Source of the DNA: Pseudomonas sp. RSB 5.4
GTDB taxonomy: Bacteria > Pseudomonadota > Gammaproteobacteria > Pseudomonadales > Pseudomonadaceae
Length of the DNA stretch: 64,000 nt
Assembly (NCBI RefSeq): GCF_037126175.1
Contig: NZ_CP146986.1
Coordinates: 4,960,501-5,024,500 of the forward strand
Direction: 5' to 3'
Shown: positions 48,499 to 58,799 of the stretch, in pieces
How positions within the stretch are numbered: the stretch's first letter is position 1
Layout: each line of letters opens with the position of its first letter
Program-made: the position numbers and the translations under genes
Notes under the pieces: model-generated
Told to the model about the DNA's origin: nothing
Database searches by the model: none
What the model saw: the letters and a program-made list of their open reading frames with translations, nothing else

Positions 48499-50415
48499 TC
48501 AAACCTTGAACCGCCCCACCAGCATCTGCAGATGCGTCCCCAGCCGCGCCAGCTCAACACTCGACGCCGCGGTCTCTTCACTCGCCGCCGACGTCTGATC
48601 CGACACATCCCGCACATTCAGCACGCTACGGTTGATCTCCTCGGCCACGGCACTCTGCTGCTCGGCTGCCGCTGCAATCTGCTGGTTCATCGCCTGAATC
48701 GCCGAGACGGTGCGGGTGATGCTTTCCAGCGAACCGCCGGCACGGCGGGTCAGTTCGACGCTGCTGTCGGTCAGGCTGCGGCTGTTGTCCATGATCGTTG
48801 CCACTTGCTGGGTGCCGTTCTGCAGGCCGACGATCAGTTCTTCGATCTCTTCGGTGGACTTCTGCGTGCGCTGGGCGAGGCTGCGCACTTCATCGGCAAC
48901 CACCGCAAAACCACGCCCGGCCTCACCGGCACGCGCCGCTTCGATCGCGGCGTTGAGCGCCAGCAGGTTGGTTTGCTGGGCTACCGATTTGATCACGTCG
49001 AGCACGCTGCCGATCTTGTCGCTCTCGCGTTTGAGCTCACCCATGGCTTCGGTCGAATGACCGACTTCAGCGGCCAAACGCTCGATCTGCGCGATCGCTT
49101 CACCCACCACTTTGTCGCCTTCGCGGGCCTGTTGATCGGCGGCCACGGCGGCTTCGGAAGCTTCCTCGGCGTTGCGCGCGACTTCCTGCACGGTGGCAGC
49201 CATTTCGTTCATGGCGGTGGCGACCTGATCAGTCTCGATCTTCTGATTGTTGACCCCGGCGCTGGTCTGCTCGGTCACCGCCGACAGCTCTTCAGCCGCA
49301 CTGGCGATCTGCGTAACGCCGTCGCTGATGCCGCCGATCAGGTCGCGCAGGCCTTGGGTCATGCTCTGCATCGAACGCTGCAACTGGCCGAGTTCGTCGC
49401 GGCGTTGCGACACCAGGTTATGGGTCAGGTCGCCGGCAGCCACGCGTTCAGCGACTTTCAGGGTCTGGTTCAGCGGAATGATGATCTGCCGAGTGATCGC
49501 CCACGCCGCCAGCAGGCCGAAGGCCACGGCCAGCATGGTGGCGATGATCAACTGGTTTTTGGCTGCTGCGGCATCCGTGTCGCGCACGATAGTCTGAGAG
49601 TCGGTGAGTTGTTTGCTGACGTCGGACAGCAGGTCACCCTGCGTCGACATGCGGGCCAGCGCCTTGGCACTGGCGACCTGCGAGTCGCGGAACTGGCTGA
49701 CGGCTGCGCGGTAAGCCTTGAGCGAGTCGGTGGCCTGTTGCAGGTTGGCGATGTGCTGCTCAGGCAATTTGGCCGGCAGGGTTTCGAGGTTTTTCAGGGC
49801 ATTGTCGATGGCGTCGAGCGCAGGCTGCTCGGCTTCGGTCTTGCCGCTGTAGGTGTAGCCGCGCACCTGGAAGCGCGCCTGCTGGATCAATTTGCTCAGG
49901 TCGATGACCGCGTTGAACTGGGCGACGCTGTCGCCCTGCAACATGGACTTCTCCACCTCGGCGACCTTGGCCACGGCGTTGTCGGCGGTGGCGCCGAGTT
50001 TGCTGCGGGCGTCTTCGCGGTTGGCGCCGGCCTGGATCAAGTCGTTGAAGGCGCGCTTGTATTCGGCGACGGCGGCCAGTTGCTGGTCGACCTTCGCTGC
50101 GTCAGCCGGTTGTTCAATCTCGCCACGCGCAGTTTGCAGACCACTTTCGAGTTTACCGAGCAAGTCGTTGACCGCTCCTGGACCTTGTTCGCCCCGGCGC
50201 ATTTCGTAGTCCAGACGCGCCAGACGCAGATCCTTGGTCAGCTCGTTGAGACTGGAGATAAACCCGAGCTTGTCGCCGCGACTGATGATGCCGTTCATGC
50301 CGGTCCAGCCGGTGAAGGTGATCAATAGCGTCAGCAACAGCACCAGGCCGAAACTGATCCCCAGCTTGCGTTTGACGCTGACGTTTCCAAGATTCTCGGC
50401 TAACCAACGGTACAT
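48499..50415 (-). CDS. HBM-domain chemoreceptor, McpQ-like
   Basis: A methyl-accepting chemotaxis protein of 638 residues. A first helix (about 17-37) leads to a helical periplasmic domain of about 245 residues with repeated [14 protein letters not shown] and [18 protein letters not shown] segments, the mark of the helical bimodular (HBM) fold of McpS and McpQ. The second helix (about 288-308), HAMP and a signalling part with [20 protein letters not shown] follow. Gene order (amino-acid ABC transporter, this gene, rsmE, tat) is the same as around P. putida mcpQ, a citrate receptor, so citrate or a related organic acid is the likely signal. That is inference by synteny. Confidence 0.88.
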   Translation of the reverse strand: MYRWLAENLGNVSVKRKLGISFGLVLLLTLLITFTGWTGMNGIISRGDKLGFISSLNELTKDLRLARLDYEMRRGEQGPGAVNDLLGKLESGLQTARGEIEQPADAAKVDQQLAAVAEYKRAFNDLIQAGANREDARSKLGATADNAVAKVAEVEKSMLQGDSVAQFNAVIDLSKLIQQARFQVRGYTYSGKTEAEQPALDAIDNALKNLETLPAKLPEQHIANLQQATDSLKAYRAAVSQFRDSQVASAKALARMSTQGDLLSDVSKQLTDSQTIVRDTDAAAAKNQLIIATMLAVAFGLLAAWAITRQIIIPLNQTLKVAERVAAGDLTHNLVSQRRDELGQLQRSMQSMTQGLRDLIGGISDGVTQIASAAEELSAVTEQTSAGVNNQKIETDQVATAMNEMAATVQEVARNAEEASEAAVAADQQAREGDKVVGEAIAQIERLAAEVGHSTEAMGELKRESDKIGSVLDVIKSVAQQTNLLALNAAIEAARAGEAGRGFAVVADEVRSLAQRTQKSTEEIEELIVGLQNGTQQVATIMDNSRSLTDSSVELTRRAGGSLESITRTVSAIQAMNQQIAAAAEQQSAVAEEINRSVLNVRDVSDQTSAASEETAASSVELARLGTHLQMLVGRFKV

Positions 50416-50513
50416 GCGACGACTCCCCTCGGACCACTAATTGGACTTATGGGGACTGTATCGGCTGGGGGGTGGCAATCTGTAACCCGATTTGTCTGGA
50501 ACGTAGCGGCATT

Positions 50514-50634
50514 GTGGCGAGGGAGCTTGCTCCCGCCCGGCGGCGCAGCCGTCGCAAAACCGGCAAACACATTTTCATCTGAAGGAAGAGCAATGGCCGC
50601 TTCGCGCCCAAGCGGGAGCAAGCTCCCTCGCCAC
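50514..50634. repeat. REP pair, GTGGCGAGGGAGC family
   Basis: A forward element (50514-50536) and a perfect inverted copy (50612-50634) are 75 bp apart, directly after the rsmE stop and upstream of the chemoreceptor gene. Confidence 0.88.
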
Positions 50635-50641
50635 AGTCCTT

Positions 50642-51349
50642 TTAGAACAGGCGGGCGAGCAGGGCGGTGACGGCGGTTTCGACGCGCAGGATGCGCTCGC
50701 CCAGTTGCACCGGTTGCAGGCCGGACTTGCCCAGCAGGTCGATTTCGTAGGGGATCCAGCCACCCTCGGGGCCGATCGCCAGCGTCACCGGTTCGCTCAA
50801 TGCGCGCGGGCAGGGCGGGAAGTTACCGGGATGGCCGACCAGACCGAGGGTGCCTTCGCTGATCGCCGGCAGGCGATCTTCGACGAACGGCTTGAAGCGT
50901 TTCTCGATGATGATTTCCGGCAGCACGGTATCGCGGGCCTGTTCGAGACCGAGGATCAGATTCTCGCGAATCGCTTCCGGCTCGAGAAACGGCGTCTGCC
51001 AGAAGCTCTTCTCGACGCGGTAGCTGTTGACCAGAATCACCTTCGACACACCCATGGTCGCCACGGTCTGAAACACCCGCCGCAGCATCTTCGGACGCGG
51101 CAGGGCCAGTACCAGGGTCAGCGGCAACTTGGCCGGCGGTGACTGATCGAGGCTGACGCGCAATTCCGCTTCGCCGGCCTCAAGGCGCAGCAGTTCGGCC
51201 GAGCCCATCAAGCCATTGATGCGCCCGACCCGCAGGCTGTCGCCGACTTCCGAGCGATGCACTTCCTGCATGTGGGTCAGGCGCCGGTCACGCAGCACGA
51301 CGCGGTCGGCCGCGATGAAGTCGGCCTCTTCGAGCAACAGCAGGTTCAT
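50642..51349 (-). CDS. rsmE: 16S rRNA m3U1498 methyltransferase RsmE
   Basis: It methylates N3 of U1498 in 16S rRNA. It is a SPOUT enzyme of 235 residues with an N-terminal PUA-like domain and the knotted C-terminus ([36 protein letters not shown]). The length is normal. The start overlaps the tatC stop by 4 bases, so it is likely carried on the tat transcript. Confidence 0.96.
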   Translation of the reverse strand: MNLLLLEEADFIAADRVVLRDRRLTHMQEVHRSEVGDSLRVGRINGLMGSAELLRLEAGEAELRVSLDQSPPAKLPLTLVLALPRPKMLRRVFQTVATMGVSKVILVNSYRVEKSFWQTPFLEPEAIRENLILGLEQARDTVLPEIIIEKRFKPFVEDRLPAISEGTLGLVGHPGNFPPCPRALSEPVTLAIGPEGGWIPYEIDLLGKSGLQPVQLGERILRVETAVTALLARLF

Positions 51350-52137
51350 GCCTGGGTCGCTGGCGGCTGGTCGTTGTGATCGTCGGCCGGATTTTCGTCC
51401 GGGCGTTCGCGCTTGCTGACCAGGCTGCCGAACAGAATGCCGATTTCAAACAGCATCCACATCGGTACTGCCAGCAGGGTCTGCGAGAAGATGTCCGGCG
51501 GCGTAAGGATCATGCCGACCACGAAGCAGCCGATGATCACGTACGGGCGAATCTTCTTCAGGTATTTGACGTCGACCACGCCGATCCACACCAGCAGCAC
51601 CACGGCCACCGGGATTTCGAACGCGACGCCGAAGGCGAAGAACAGCGTCATCACGAAGTCGAGGTAACTGGTGATGTCGGTCATCATTTCCACGCCGGCC
51701 GGGGTGGCGGCGGCGAAGAATTTGAAGATCAGCGGGAACACGAAGTAATAGGCGAACGCCATGCCGGTGTAGAACAGCAGGATGCTGGACACCAGCAGCG
51801 GCACCGCGATGCGTTTCTCATGCTTGTACAGGCCCGGCGCGATGAAGCCCCAGATCTGATGCAGGATCACCGGAATCGCGAGGAACAGCGAGACCATCAT
51901 CGTCAGCTTCAGCGGCGTCAGGAACGGCGACGACACATCCGTGGCGATCATCGTCGCGCCGACCGGCAGGTACTGGCGCAGCGGCGTCGAGACGAAGGTG
52001 TAGATCTGCTGGGTGAACGCGAACAACCCGGCGAAGATGATGAACACCGCCGCCACACAACGCAGCAGGCGGGTGCGCAACTCGGTGAGGTGCGATACCA
52101 GCGGCATGTGCTGGTCGTTTTCGGGAAGATCGCTCAT
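51346..52137 (-). CDS. tatC: Twin-arginine translocase subunit TatC
   Basis: The polytopic receptor of the Tat pathway, which exports folded proteins. The 263 residues have six membrane helices and the N-terminal [15 protein letters not shown] and central [16 protein letters not shown] (with the conserved Glu) typical of TatC. It overlaps tatB and rsmE by 4 bases each. The C-terminus is polar and cytosolic. Confidence 0.97.
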   Translation of the reverse strand: MSDLPENDQHMPLVSHLTELRTRLLRCVAAVFIIFAGLFAFTQQIYTFVSTPLRQYLPVGATMIATDVSSPFLTPLKLTMMVSLFLAIPVILHQIWGFIAPGLYKHEKRIAVPLLVSSILLFYTGMAFAYYFVFPLIFKFFAAATPAGVEMMTDITSYLDFVMTLFFAFGVAFEIPVAVVLLVWIGVVDVKYLKKIRPYVIIGCFVVGMILTPPDIFSQTLLAVPMWMLFEIGILFGSLVSKRERPDENPADDHNDQPPATQA

Positions 52138-52583
52138 GGGGCTCGCGGCGGCAGTGTGGAGTCGTGAGGAGCTGACGCAATAGGCGCAGCCGCAGGTGCA
52201 ACGGGTTCGACAGGCTTCATGATCGGCGCAGCTTCAGCGGCTGCGGCAGAAACGTGTTCGACGCTCGCCGGCTGCTCCGCAACGGGAGCCGCAGGCGTCT
52301 GCTCTGCCACTGGCTGCACGGGCGTCGGCTCCTGCTGAACCGGCGTGAAAATCTTCCGCGCCTCCTGCTCCAGCGACAGGATGTGCTCGTTGTGCAGTTG
52401 CCGACGGATCTCGTCGGCACCGATCTCACGTTCAACTTCCTGTTTGATCGCGTTGAAGCTGCGCTTCAGCCTGCCGACCCACAGGCCGGCGGTGCGCGCA
52501 GCGCCCGGCAGACGCTCGGGGCCCAGCACCAGCAGGGCGACGAGGCCGACGAGCAGCAGTTCAGAGAAGCTGATACCAAACAT
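52134..52583 (-). CDS. tatB: Sec-independent translocase subunit TatB
   Basis: A 149-residue protein with one N-terminal helix ([26 protein letters not shown], conserved Glu8 and the GPERLP turn), an amphipathic helix ([19 protein letters not shown]) and a long Pro/Ala/Glu-rich tail. It forms the receptor complex with TatC. It overlaps tatC by 4 bases and follows tatA by 9. Confidence 0.95.
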   Translation of the reverse strand: MFGISFSELLLVGLVALLVLGPERLPGAARTAGLWVGRLKRSFNAIKQEVEREIGADEIRRQLHNEHILSLEQEARKIFTPVQQEPTPVQPVAEQTPAAPVAEQPASVEHVSAAAAEAAPIMKPVEPVAPAAAPIASAPHDSTLPPRAP

Positions 52584-52592
52584 TTGTCAGTC

Positions 52593-52874
52593 TCACACGT
52601 CTTTGCGGATCGGCTCTTCGACTTTCTGCGCCTGCACGTCGATGGTGTGCGGCGGGTTGGCCTGAGCGGTGGCCTGCGGCTGCACCGGTGGAACGGGCTG
52701 CGCAGGCGTTACGGTCGGATCGGCGGCCGGTTTTTCGTCATCGTTCATGGCTTTACGGAAGCCCTTGATTGACTCGCCGACGTCGGTGCCGAGGTTTTTC
52801 AGTTTCTTGGTGCCGAACACCAGCACCACGACTACCAGAATGACGATCCAGTGTTTCCAGTCAAAAATGCCCAT
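52593..52874 (-). CDS. tatA: Sec-independent translocase subunit TatA
   Basis: The pore-forming subunit. The start at [25 protein letters not shown] gives 93 residues; an upstream in-frame Met would place extra polar residues before the helix. The [10 protein letters not shown] hinge and the amphipathic helix with [15 protein letters not shown] are typical; the tail is Pro/Gln-rich. First gene of tatABC-rsmE. Confidence 0.95.
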   Translation of the reverse strand: MGIFDWKHWIVILVVVVLVFGTKKLKNLGTDVGESIKGFRKAMNDDEKPAADPTVTPAQPVPPVQPQATAQANPPHTIDVQAQKVEEPIRKDV

Positions 52875-52899
52875 GTTGCTGTTCCTCTCTAAAAATTGT

Positions 52900-53232
52900 T
52901 CAGGCGGACGGACGCGAGGCTTTCTCGACGTGTCCGGACAGACCGAAGCGACGATCCAGTTCATCCAGCACGGCCTGCGGATGCTGCCCCAGTTGGGCGA
53001 GCATGACCATGCTGTGGAACCACAGGTCGGCAGTCTCGTAGATCACATCGCTGCAGTCACCGCTGATGGCGGCGTCCTTGGCGGCAATAATGGTTTCGAC
53101 CGACTCTTCGCCGACTTTCTCCAGAATCTTGTTCAGGCCCTTGTGATACAGACTAGCTACATATGAGCTGTCGGCCGCTGCGCCTTTGCGCTCTTCGAGC
53201 ACTTCGGCCAGGCGAGTCAGGGTGTCACTCAT
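52900..53232 (-). CDS. hisE: Phosphoribosyl-ATP pyrophosphatase
   Basis: It hydrolyses phosphoribosyl-ATP to phosphoribosyl-AMP, step two of histidine synthesis. The 110-residue all-helical protein has the MazG-like motif [19 protein letters not shown] and the [14 protein letters not shown] stretch. It is separate from hisI, as usual in Pseudomonas, and overlaps it by 8 bases. Confidence 0.96.
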   Translation of the reverse strand: MSDTLTRLAEVLEERKGAAADSSYVASLYHKGLNKILEKVGEESVETIIAAKDAAISGDCSDVIYETADLWFHSMVMLAQLGQHPQAVLDELDRRFGLSGHVEKASRPSA

Positions 53233-53626
53233 GTTTATGTCCTGCGGAATAGATAGCGTGCGGGTCTTTCAGAACCGGGTCGACTGTCTTCCAGTCACCG
53301 TTTTCGTAGACGCGGTAAAAGCAGCTTTGACGGCCGGTATGGCAAGCGATGTCGCCGATCTGTTCGACCATCAGGATGATCACGTCGGCATCACAGTCCA
53401 GGCGCATTTCATGCAGGGTCTGTACGTGGCCGGACTCTTCGCCCTTGCGCCACAGCTTGCCACGGGAACGTGACCAGTAGATTGCACGGTTTTCCGCAGC
53501 GGTCAGTTCCAGCGCTTCGCGGTTCATCCAGGCCATCATCAGCACGCGTCCGGTCTTGTGATCCTGGGCAATCGCCGGCACCAGGCCATCCGCGTCCCAC
53601 TTGATCTCGTCCAGCCAGTTTTTCAT
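53225..53626 (-). CDS. hisI: Phosphoribosyl-AMP cyclohydrolase
   Basis: It opens the purine ring of phosphoribosyl-AMP, step three of histidine synthesis. The start at [10 protein letters not shown] gives 133 residues, the normal length of the single-function enzyme. The metal-binding signature is [12 protein letters not shown] with [11 protein letters not shown] near the C-terminus; [18 protein letters not shown] is also diagnostic. Confidence 0.96.
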   Translation of the reverse strand: MKNWLDEIKWDADGLVPAIAQDHKTGRVLMMAWMNREALELTAAENRAIYWSRSRGKLWRKGEESGHVQTLHEMRLDCDADVIILMVEQIGDIACHTGRQSCFYRVYENGDWKTVDPVLKDPHAIYSAGHKHE

Positions 53627-53706
53627 CTTCGACTCCGACAGCGAACCCCCACTTCGATAGTCGGGTTCAGGCGTTGAAACAGTGTGCCAGCCGATCAGCA
53701 AACTGG

Positions 53707-55311
53707 CTATCGGCGAACGACCAGATACAAGCCGACTGCCACCATGATGCCCGCCGGCCAATGCCCCAGTTCGTGCAACGGGCCGCCGGCGGCAAGGATC
53801 GTCCCGCCCGCCAGATGCGCGCAACCGAGCAGGCGCAGGAACCAGTCGTCCTTGCGTTTGTGCCACGGTGGCGGCGGGTCGTAGGCGTGCGGTTGCGACA
53901 TGCGTTCGAGCAGGTCGCGGGCCATGTTGGCCAGGTGCGGCAGCTGTTCGAACTGGCTCTGCACGTTGCCGAGCAAGGCTTTCGGGCTGACGCGCTCGCG
54001 CATCCAGCGCTCGAGGAACGGCTGCGCGGTGTTCCACAGATCCAGATCCGGGTACAGCTGACGACCGAGGCCCTCGATGTTCAGCAGGGTCTTTTGCAGC
54101 AACACCAGTTGCGGCTGCACTTCCATGTTGAAGCGCCGCGCGGTCTGGAACAGGCGCATCAGCACTTGGCCAAATGAAATATCTTTTAACGGTTTTTCGA
54201 AGATCGGCTCGCACACGGTGCGGATCGCCGCTTCGAATTCGTTGAGTTTGGTTTCCGCCGGCACCCAGCCCGAATCGATGTGCAACTGCGCCACGCGGCG
54301 GTAGTCGCGCTTGAAGAAGGCGAACAGGTTGCGCGCCAGGTAGTCCTGGTCTTCCGGGGTCAGGCTGCCGACGATGCCGCAGTCGATCGCGATGTACTGC
54401 GGGCTCCACGGGTTGACGGTGCTGACGAAGATGTTGCCCGGGTGCATGTCGGCGTGGAAGAAACTGTCGCGGAACACCTGGGTGAAGAAGATCTCCACGC
54501 CGCGCTCGGCGAGCATTTTCATGTCGGTGCGCTGGTCGGCGAGGGTCGCCAGATCCGTCACCTGAATCCCGTAGATGCGTTCCATCACCAGCACTTTCGG
54601 CCGGCACCAGTCCCAATAGACCTGTGGCACGTAGAGCAGCGGCGAGCCTTCGAAGTTGCGCTTCAACTGGCTGGCGTTGGCCGCCTCGCGCAGCAGGTCG
54701 AGTTCGTCGTAGATGGTTTTTTCGTAGTCCTGCACCACGTCCACCGGGTGCAGCAGGCGGGCGTCGGCCGAGACCTTTTCGGCGGCGCGGGCGAGGATGA
54801 ACAGCCACGCCAGATCTTGGGCGATCACCGGTTTCAGGCCCGGGCGGATCACCTTGACCACCACTTCTTCACCGGTTTTCAGCTGCGCGGCATGCACTTG
54901 CGCCACCGAGGCCGAGGCCAGCGGTTCGACGTCGAAACGGCTGAACACTTCGCTGATTTTCTTGCCCAGCTGTTCTTCGATCAGCTTGATCGACAGCTGC
55001 GAATCGAACGGCGGTACGCGGTCCTGCAGCAGCATCAGCTCATCGGCGATGTCTTCCGGCAGCAGGTCGCGGCGGGTCGAGAGAATCTGCCCGAACTTGA
55101 TGAAGATCGGCCCCAGATCCTGCAACGCCAGACGCAGACGCGCGCCACGGCTCAGCTCCAGCGGCTTGCGCGGCAACCAGCGCCACGGCAGCACGTAACG
55201 CAGTGCCAGGAGAAACCAGGGCAGCGGCAGCTCGAACAGCAGGTCATCGAGGCGGTAGCGGATCACGACGCGCTGAATGCGCAACAGACGGCGGACGGCA
55301 AGCAGCTTCAT
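53707..55311 (-). CDS. ubiB: Ubiquinone biosynthesis ATPase/kinase-like UbiB
   Basis: An atypical protein-kinase-like ATPase that supports the Ubi complex at the membrane. The 534 residues contain the family KxGQ motif ([11 protein letters not shown], about 70-80), the Ala-rich loop [14 protein letters not shown], and the kinase-like [10 protein letters not shown] and IDCGIVGSL. Two membrane helices end the protein (about 495-532). It overlaps ubiJ by 4 bases. Confidence 0.97.
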   Translation of the reverse strand: MKLLAVRRLLRIQRVVIRYRLDDLLFELPLPWFLLALRYVLPWRWLPRKPLELSRGARLRLALQDLGPIFIKFGQILSTRRDLLPEDIADELMLLQDRVPPFDSQLSIKLIEEQLGKKISEVFSRFDVEPLASASVAQVHAAQLKTGEEVVVKVIRPGLKPVIAQDLAWLFILARAAEKVSADARLLHPVDVVQDYEKTIYDELDLLREAANASQLKRNFEGSPLLYVPQVYWDWCRPKVLVMERIYGIQVTDLATLADQRTDMKMLAERGVEIFFTQVFRDSFFHADMHPGNIFVSTVNPWSPQYIAIDCGIVGSLTPEDQDYLARNLFAFFKRDYRRVAQLHIDSGWVPAETKLNEFEAAIRTVCEPIFEKPLKDISFGQVLMRLFQTARRFNMEVQPQLVLLQKTLLNIEGLGRQLYPDLDLWNTAQPFLERWMRERVSPKALLGNVQSQFEQLPHLANMARDLLERMSQPHAYDPPPPWHKRKDDWFLRLLGCAHLAGGTILAAGGPLHELGHWPAGIMVAVGLYLVVRR

Positions 55312-55931
55312 GCGTTATCGCTTGGGTCGAGGGATCGGGAAAGGCGCTCGAAACGCGCCTCGAGACGTTCCAGATCAAGTTTGATCCGGTCCAGTTCGCT
55401 GAACCGCGCTTCGGCTTCGCGCTGCCCGACCAGGGTGCGCGATTCTTCGGCGAGGTATTCGGCGAGGTTCTGGTTGAGGCTGGCAAATCCTTGTTGATAC
55501 CAGCGTGCGCGGCTGCGCAGGTGACCGCCAATCAGTTGCGTGGCGACCGGGCCGAGCCAGCGTGAGAGTTCGTACTCCCAGTCCAGCTCGAGGTCCTGCA
55601 GCACCCCGGCCAGCTCCAGCAGCACGCCGCTGTCACCATCGAGCTCGACTTCCGGGGCGTGCAGCACCGCGGTCTTGTCTTTGCTCACGGCCAGTTTCAC
55701 CAGGCTTGAAGCGGGGGCGCGCAGGGTACAGTCGACGCCGGTTTCCCAGTGCGAGGCGAGCATCAGGCCCTCATCGCTGGGCAGGATGAACAGTTGCAGT
55801 GCCGGGCTGCGGCAATCGACGGCAATCACTTTGCCAGTCAGATGCGCCAGCCGCGGCAGCGCCGTGCTGTCGAGACGCAGCACCCGGTTGAGGCCGAGTT
55901 CGACGCTGGCGAGCAGCCCGGTGAGCAACAT
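55308..55931 (-). CDS. ubiJ: Ubiquinone biosynthesis accessory factor UbiJ
   Basis: A 207-residue protein with an SCP2 lipid-binding domain at the N-terminus ([23 protein letters not shown]) and a C-terminal coiled coil (about 165-200, rich in Glu/Arg/Leu). With UbiK it organises the soluble Ubi complex and holds the lipid intermediates. It lies between ubiE and ubiB as in most gamma-proteobacteria, with 1- and 4-base overlaps. Confidence 0.93.
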   Translation of the reverse strand: MLLTGLLASVELGLNRVLRLDSTALPRLAHLTGKVIAVDCRSPALQLFILPSDEGLMLASHWETGVDCTLRAPASSLVKLAVSKDKTAVLHAPEVELDGDSGVLLELAGVLQDLELDWEYELSRWLGPVATQLIGGHLRSRARWYQQGFASLNQNLAEYLAEESRTLVGQREAEARFSELDRIKLDLERLEARFERLSRSLDPSDNA

Positions 55932-56701
55932 CAGGGCTTGATGCCGCGGTGCAGGGCGACGATGCCTGCGGTCATGTTGTGATAGGTCACGCGATCGAAA
56001 CCGGCGTCGACCATCATCGACTTCAGGGTTTCCTGATTCGGGTGCATGCGGATCGATTCGGCCAGGTAGCGATAGCTTTCCGAATCGTTGGTGATCAGCT
56101 TGCCCATCAGCGGCATGAAGGCGAACGAGTAAGCGTCGTAGGCTTTCGACATCAGCGCGTTGGTCGGCTTGGAGAACTCCAGCACCAGCAGGCGGCCGCC
56201 GGGCTTGAGCACGCGCAGCATCGAGCGCAGGGCGTCTTCCTTGTGCGTCACGTTGCGCAGGCCGAAGGCGATGGTCACGCAGTCGAAATGGTTGTCCGGG
56301 AACGGCAGCTTTTCCGCGTCCGCCTGAACGAATTCGACGTTGCCCGACACACCCAGATCCAGCAGGCGGTCACGGCCGACCTTGAGCATGGATTCGTTGA
56401 TGTCGGCCAATACCACCTGACCGGTAGGGCCAACCAGGTGCGAGAATTTCTTGGTCAGGTCACCGGTGCCGCCGGCGATGTCGAGCACGCGGTTACCGCT
56501 GCGCACACCGGAAAGTTCGATCGCGAAACGCTTCCACAGACGGTGCATGCCGCCCGACAGAAGGTCGTTCATCAGGTCGTATTTCGCGGCTACGGAGTGG
56601 AACACCTCAGCGACTTTTTCCGCTTTCTGGCTTTCCGGAACGTTTTTGAAGCCGAAGTGAGTGGTGGGTTCGGCATCGCTGCCTTTGCGCTGATCAGTCA
56701 T
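55931..56701 (-). CDS. ubiE: Ubiquinone/menaquinone C-methyltransferase UbiE
   Basis: A SAM-dependent C-methyltransferase of ubiquinone synthesis. The start at [21 protein letters not shown] gives 256 residues, normal for UbiE. The motifs [16 protein letters not shown] (SAM site), [19 protein letters not shown] and [18 protein letters not shown] are intact. First gene of ubiE-ubiJ-ubiB. Pseudomonas make ubiquinone, so the menaquinone role is not expected here. Confidence 0.97.
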   Translation of the reverse strand: MTDQRKGSDAEPTTHFGFKNVPESQKAEKVAEVFHSVAAKYDLMNDLLSGGMHRLWKRFAIELSGVRSGNRVLDIAGGTGDLTKKFSHLVGPTGQVVLADINESMLKVGRDRLLDLGVSGNVEFVQADAEKLPFPDNHFDCVTIAFGLRNVTHKEDALRSMLRVLKPGGRLLVLEFSKPTNALMSKAYDAYSFAFMPLMGKLITNDSESYRYLAESIRMHPNQETLKSMMVDAGFDRVTYHNMTAGIVALHRGIKP

Positions 56702-56855
56702 ATCGCTGTCACCAAAAGAGAATGCGCGACATTCTAATCCCCAAGCAATGCTTTGTCTTGGAATGGCTAAAGGTAAGATGGGCAACCTTCGGGACGATTT
56801 GCCGCAGACGCGGTCAAGATTTACCGTCACCTATTCATCAAGCAGGAGTCATTCA

Positions 56856-57131
56856 ATGGCCAAAATCAGTGTTGAGCGTGCCCACAGCCTGGGCAAGGAA
56901 GCCGCCCGCGAGAAGGCCGACAAGCTGGCGCAGAAACTCTCCGATCAATATGGCCTGGAGCCGCAGTGGTCGGGCGACACCCTGAACCTCAAGCGCTCGG
57001 GCGTGAAAGGCGCGGTGCATGTGGCTGACGATTCGATCCGCGTCGACGTGGAGCTGGGCATCATGATGTCGGCCATGAGCGGCATGATCAAAGCCGAGAT
57101 CGAGAAGGCGCTGGACAAAGCGCTGGTCTGA
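56856..57131 (+). CDS. Polyhydroxyalkanoic acid system family protein (PHA_gran_rgn)
   Basis: A 91-residue soluble protein; the start at MAKISVERAHSLG has AGGAG 9 bases upstream. It has the family mark AREKADKLAQKLSDQYGLEPQWSGD and SIRVDVELGIMMSAMSGMIKAEIEKALDKAL. The family sits near PHA genes in many proteobacteria, but its role is not known. Here it is 245 bp before phaI. Confidence 0.85.
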   Translation: MAKISVERAHSLGKEAAREKADKLAQKLSDQYGLEPQWSGDTLNLKRSGVKGAVHVADDSIRVDVELGIMMSAMSGMIKAEIEKALDKALV

Positions 57132-57155
57132 TTTCTGCCGGAAATGAAATTCCCT

Positions 57156-57244
57156 GTGGGGAGCGGGCTTGCTCGCGAATGCGGTGCAACAGTCGACATT
57201 TCTCGTGACTGGTACACCGCATTCGCGAGCAAGCCCGCTCCCAC
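57156..57244. repeat. REP pair (REPIN), GTGGGAGCGGGC family
   Basis: A forward REP with one extra G (57156-57179) and a perfect inverted copy (57222-57244) face each other across 42 bp. It lies between the PHA_gran_rgn gene and phaI; the phaI promoter should follow in 57245-57375. Confidence 0.88.
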
Positions 57245-57375
57245 ATTTGTTTTGTGGTGCCCCTGTTGTTTATGTCAGTTGTTAGGGTGCCGTTTCTAAT
57301 TTTTCTCCCTACTTTGTGCCTGAGCCCGACACCTTTGCGGGCAGTTCCTCAAACCTTCTGCGCGTGAGGTGGACC

Positions 57376-57798
57376 ATGGCCAAAGTAATTCTGAAGAAAA
57401 AAATCGACGTTTCGACTTCTGCTCTGAGCGACGTCAAATCCTATGCCCGCAAGATCTGGCTGGCAGGCCTGGGTGCCTACGCCAAGGTCGGCCAAGAGGG
57501 CAGTGACTACTTTCAGGAGTTGATCAAGGCTGGTCAAACTGTTGAAAAGAAAGGCAAAAAAGTCGTCACCGAAAAGCTCGAAGCCGCCAACGCCGAGATC
57601 GACGAAGCCAAGGATGAGGTCAGCTCGTTCAAAGGTCGCGTCGAAGTTCAGCTCGACAAGGTCGAGAAGGCGTTCGACTCCCGCGTGGCAAGTGCCTTGA
57701 ATCGTATCGGCATTCCGTCTAAACATGACGTTGAGACACTCTCTGCTAAGCTCGATGAGCTGACGGCATTGCTCGAACGCGTCGCGCGTAAATCTTAA
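57376..57798 (+). CDS. phaI: PHA granule phasin PhaI
   Basis: A small granule-bound phasin of 140 residues. The start at MAKVILKKKIDVS has GAGGTGGACC just upstream. The phasin helix has SYARKIWLAGLGAYAKVGQEG, and heptads (residues ~60-138) end in a leucine-zipper-like coiled coil (LSAKLDELTALLERV). Its N-terminal 135 residues are homologous to PhaF, which follows after 10 bases. Confidence 0.95.
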   Translation: MAKVILKKKIDVSTSALSDVKSYARKIWLAGLGAYAKVGQEGSDYFQELIKAGQTVEKKGKKVVTEKLEAANAEIDEAKDEVSSFKGRVEVQLDKVEKAFDSRVASALNRIGIPSKHDVETLSAKLDELTALLERVARKS

Positions 57799-57808
57799 GG
57801 AGAACGGG

Positions 57809-58729
57809 ATGGCTGGTAAAAAGAACACCGATAAAGAAGGCAGCTCGTGGATTGGGAAAGTCGAAGACTACTCCCGCAAAATCTGGCTGGCTGGTTTAGG
57901 CGTGTACTCGAAGATCGACACTGACGGCAGCAAACTCTTCGAGTCACTGGTCAAAGACGGCGAGAAAGCCGAGAAGCTCACCAAGTCCGCAGTCGGCAAG
58001 AAAGTCGATGCCGCCAAGGATTCCGCTTCTTCGGCCAAGTCGCGCATCAGCGGCGTGAAAGATCGCGCACTGGGCAAGTGGGACGAGCTGGAAGGGGCTT
58101 TCGACAAGCGCCTGAACAGCGCGATTTCGCGCCTCGGTGTGCCAAGCCGCAATGAAGTCAAGGCGCTGCACAGCAAGGTCGAAACCCTGACCAAGCAGAT
58201 CGAGAAACTTACCGGCGAGAAGGCACGTCCGGTAGCGGCGAAAACCGCTGCGGCCAAACCGGCAGCTAAAACTGCAGCGGCAAAACCGGCAGCCAAAACA
58301 GCTGCCAAGCCATTGGTCAAAGCGGCTGCCAAACCAGTTGCGAAGGCTAAAGCAGCCGTTAAATCCGTAGCGAAAACGGCTGCCGCCAAACCTGCTGCGA
58401 AAACAGCGGCCAAGCCGGTTGCAGCCGCCAAGGCAGCTGCGAAGCCTGCCGCTAAAACCGCGGCGAAGCCAGCAGCCAAGCCAGCAGCGAAAACCGCTGC
58501 CGCCAAACCTGCTGCCAAGCCAGCGGCCAAACCGGCTGCGGCGAAAAAGCCGGCAGTGAAAAAACCGGCCGCGCCGAAAGCCGCTGCGCCGAAACCGGCA
58601 GCACCTGCGGCAGCCAAGCCTGCTACCCCGGCAACCCCGGCCAGCGCGTCGAACTCCGCCGCTGCACCGACCCCGGTAGCCACCCCGACTGCTGCATCGA
58701 CCCCGTCGACGCCAACCAGTCAGTCCTGA
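57809..58729 (+). CDS. phaF: PHA granule phasin and nucleoid-binding protein PhaF
   Basis: A bifunctional phasin of 306 residues. The N-terminal part (to about 145) matches PhaI (YSRKIWLAGLGVYSKI, heptads, VPSRNEVKALHSKVETLTKQIEKL). The C-terminal half is a histone-H1-like array of AAKPAAKTAA-type repeats, over a dozen copies, that binds DNA and ties granules to the nucleoid in P. putida. The last 40 residues switch to Pro/Ala/Thr/Ser. A terminator follows. Confidence 0.96.
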   Translation: MAGKKNTDKEGSSWIGKVEDYSRKIWLAGLGVYSKIDTDGSKLFESLVKDGEKAEKLTKSAVGKKVDAAKDSASSAKSRISGVKDRALGKWDELEGAFDKRLNSAISRLGVPSRNEVKALHSKVETLTKQIEKLTGEKARPVAAKTAAAKPAAKTAAAKPAAKTAAKPLVKAAAKPVAKAKAAVKSVAKTAAAKPAAKTAAKPVAAAKAAAKPAAKTAAKPAAKPAAKTAAAKPAAKPAAKPAAAKKPAVKKPAAPKAAAPKPAAPAAAKPATPATPASASNSAAAPTPVATPTAASTPSTPTSQS

Positions 58730-58748
58730 TTTTTCAGGGCAAAACAAA

Positions 58749-58779
58749 ACGCCCGGCCTGTGAAGGCCGGGCGTTTTTG
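58749..58779 (+). terminator. phaIF terminator
   Basis: ACGCCCGGCC (58749-58758) and GGCCGGGCGT (58765-58774) form a perfect 10-bp stem followed by a T run, 19 bases past the phaF stop. Confidence 0.95.
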
Positions 58780-58799
58780 TTTGTCTTTTTAAAAGCTTA

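Noticed and set aside
258..57244. Repeated GTGGGAGCGGGC motifs as a possible CRISPR array
   Set aside because: The copies are spread kilobases apart in inverted pairs, without regular spacers or cas genes; they are REP elements.
58240..58580. PhaF repeats as a sequence artefact or expansion error
   Set aside because: Histone-like AAKP repeats are a normal part of PhaF, and the codons vary from unit to unit.
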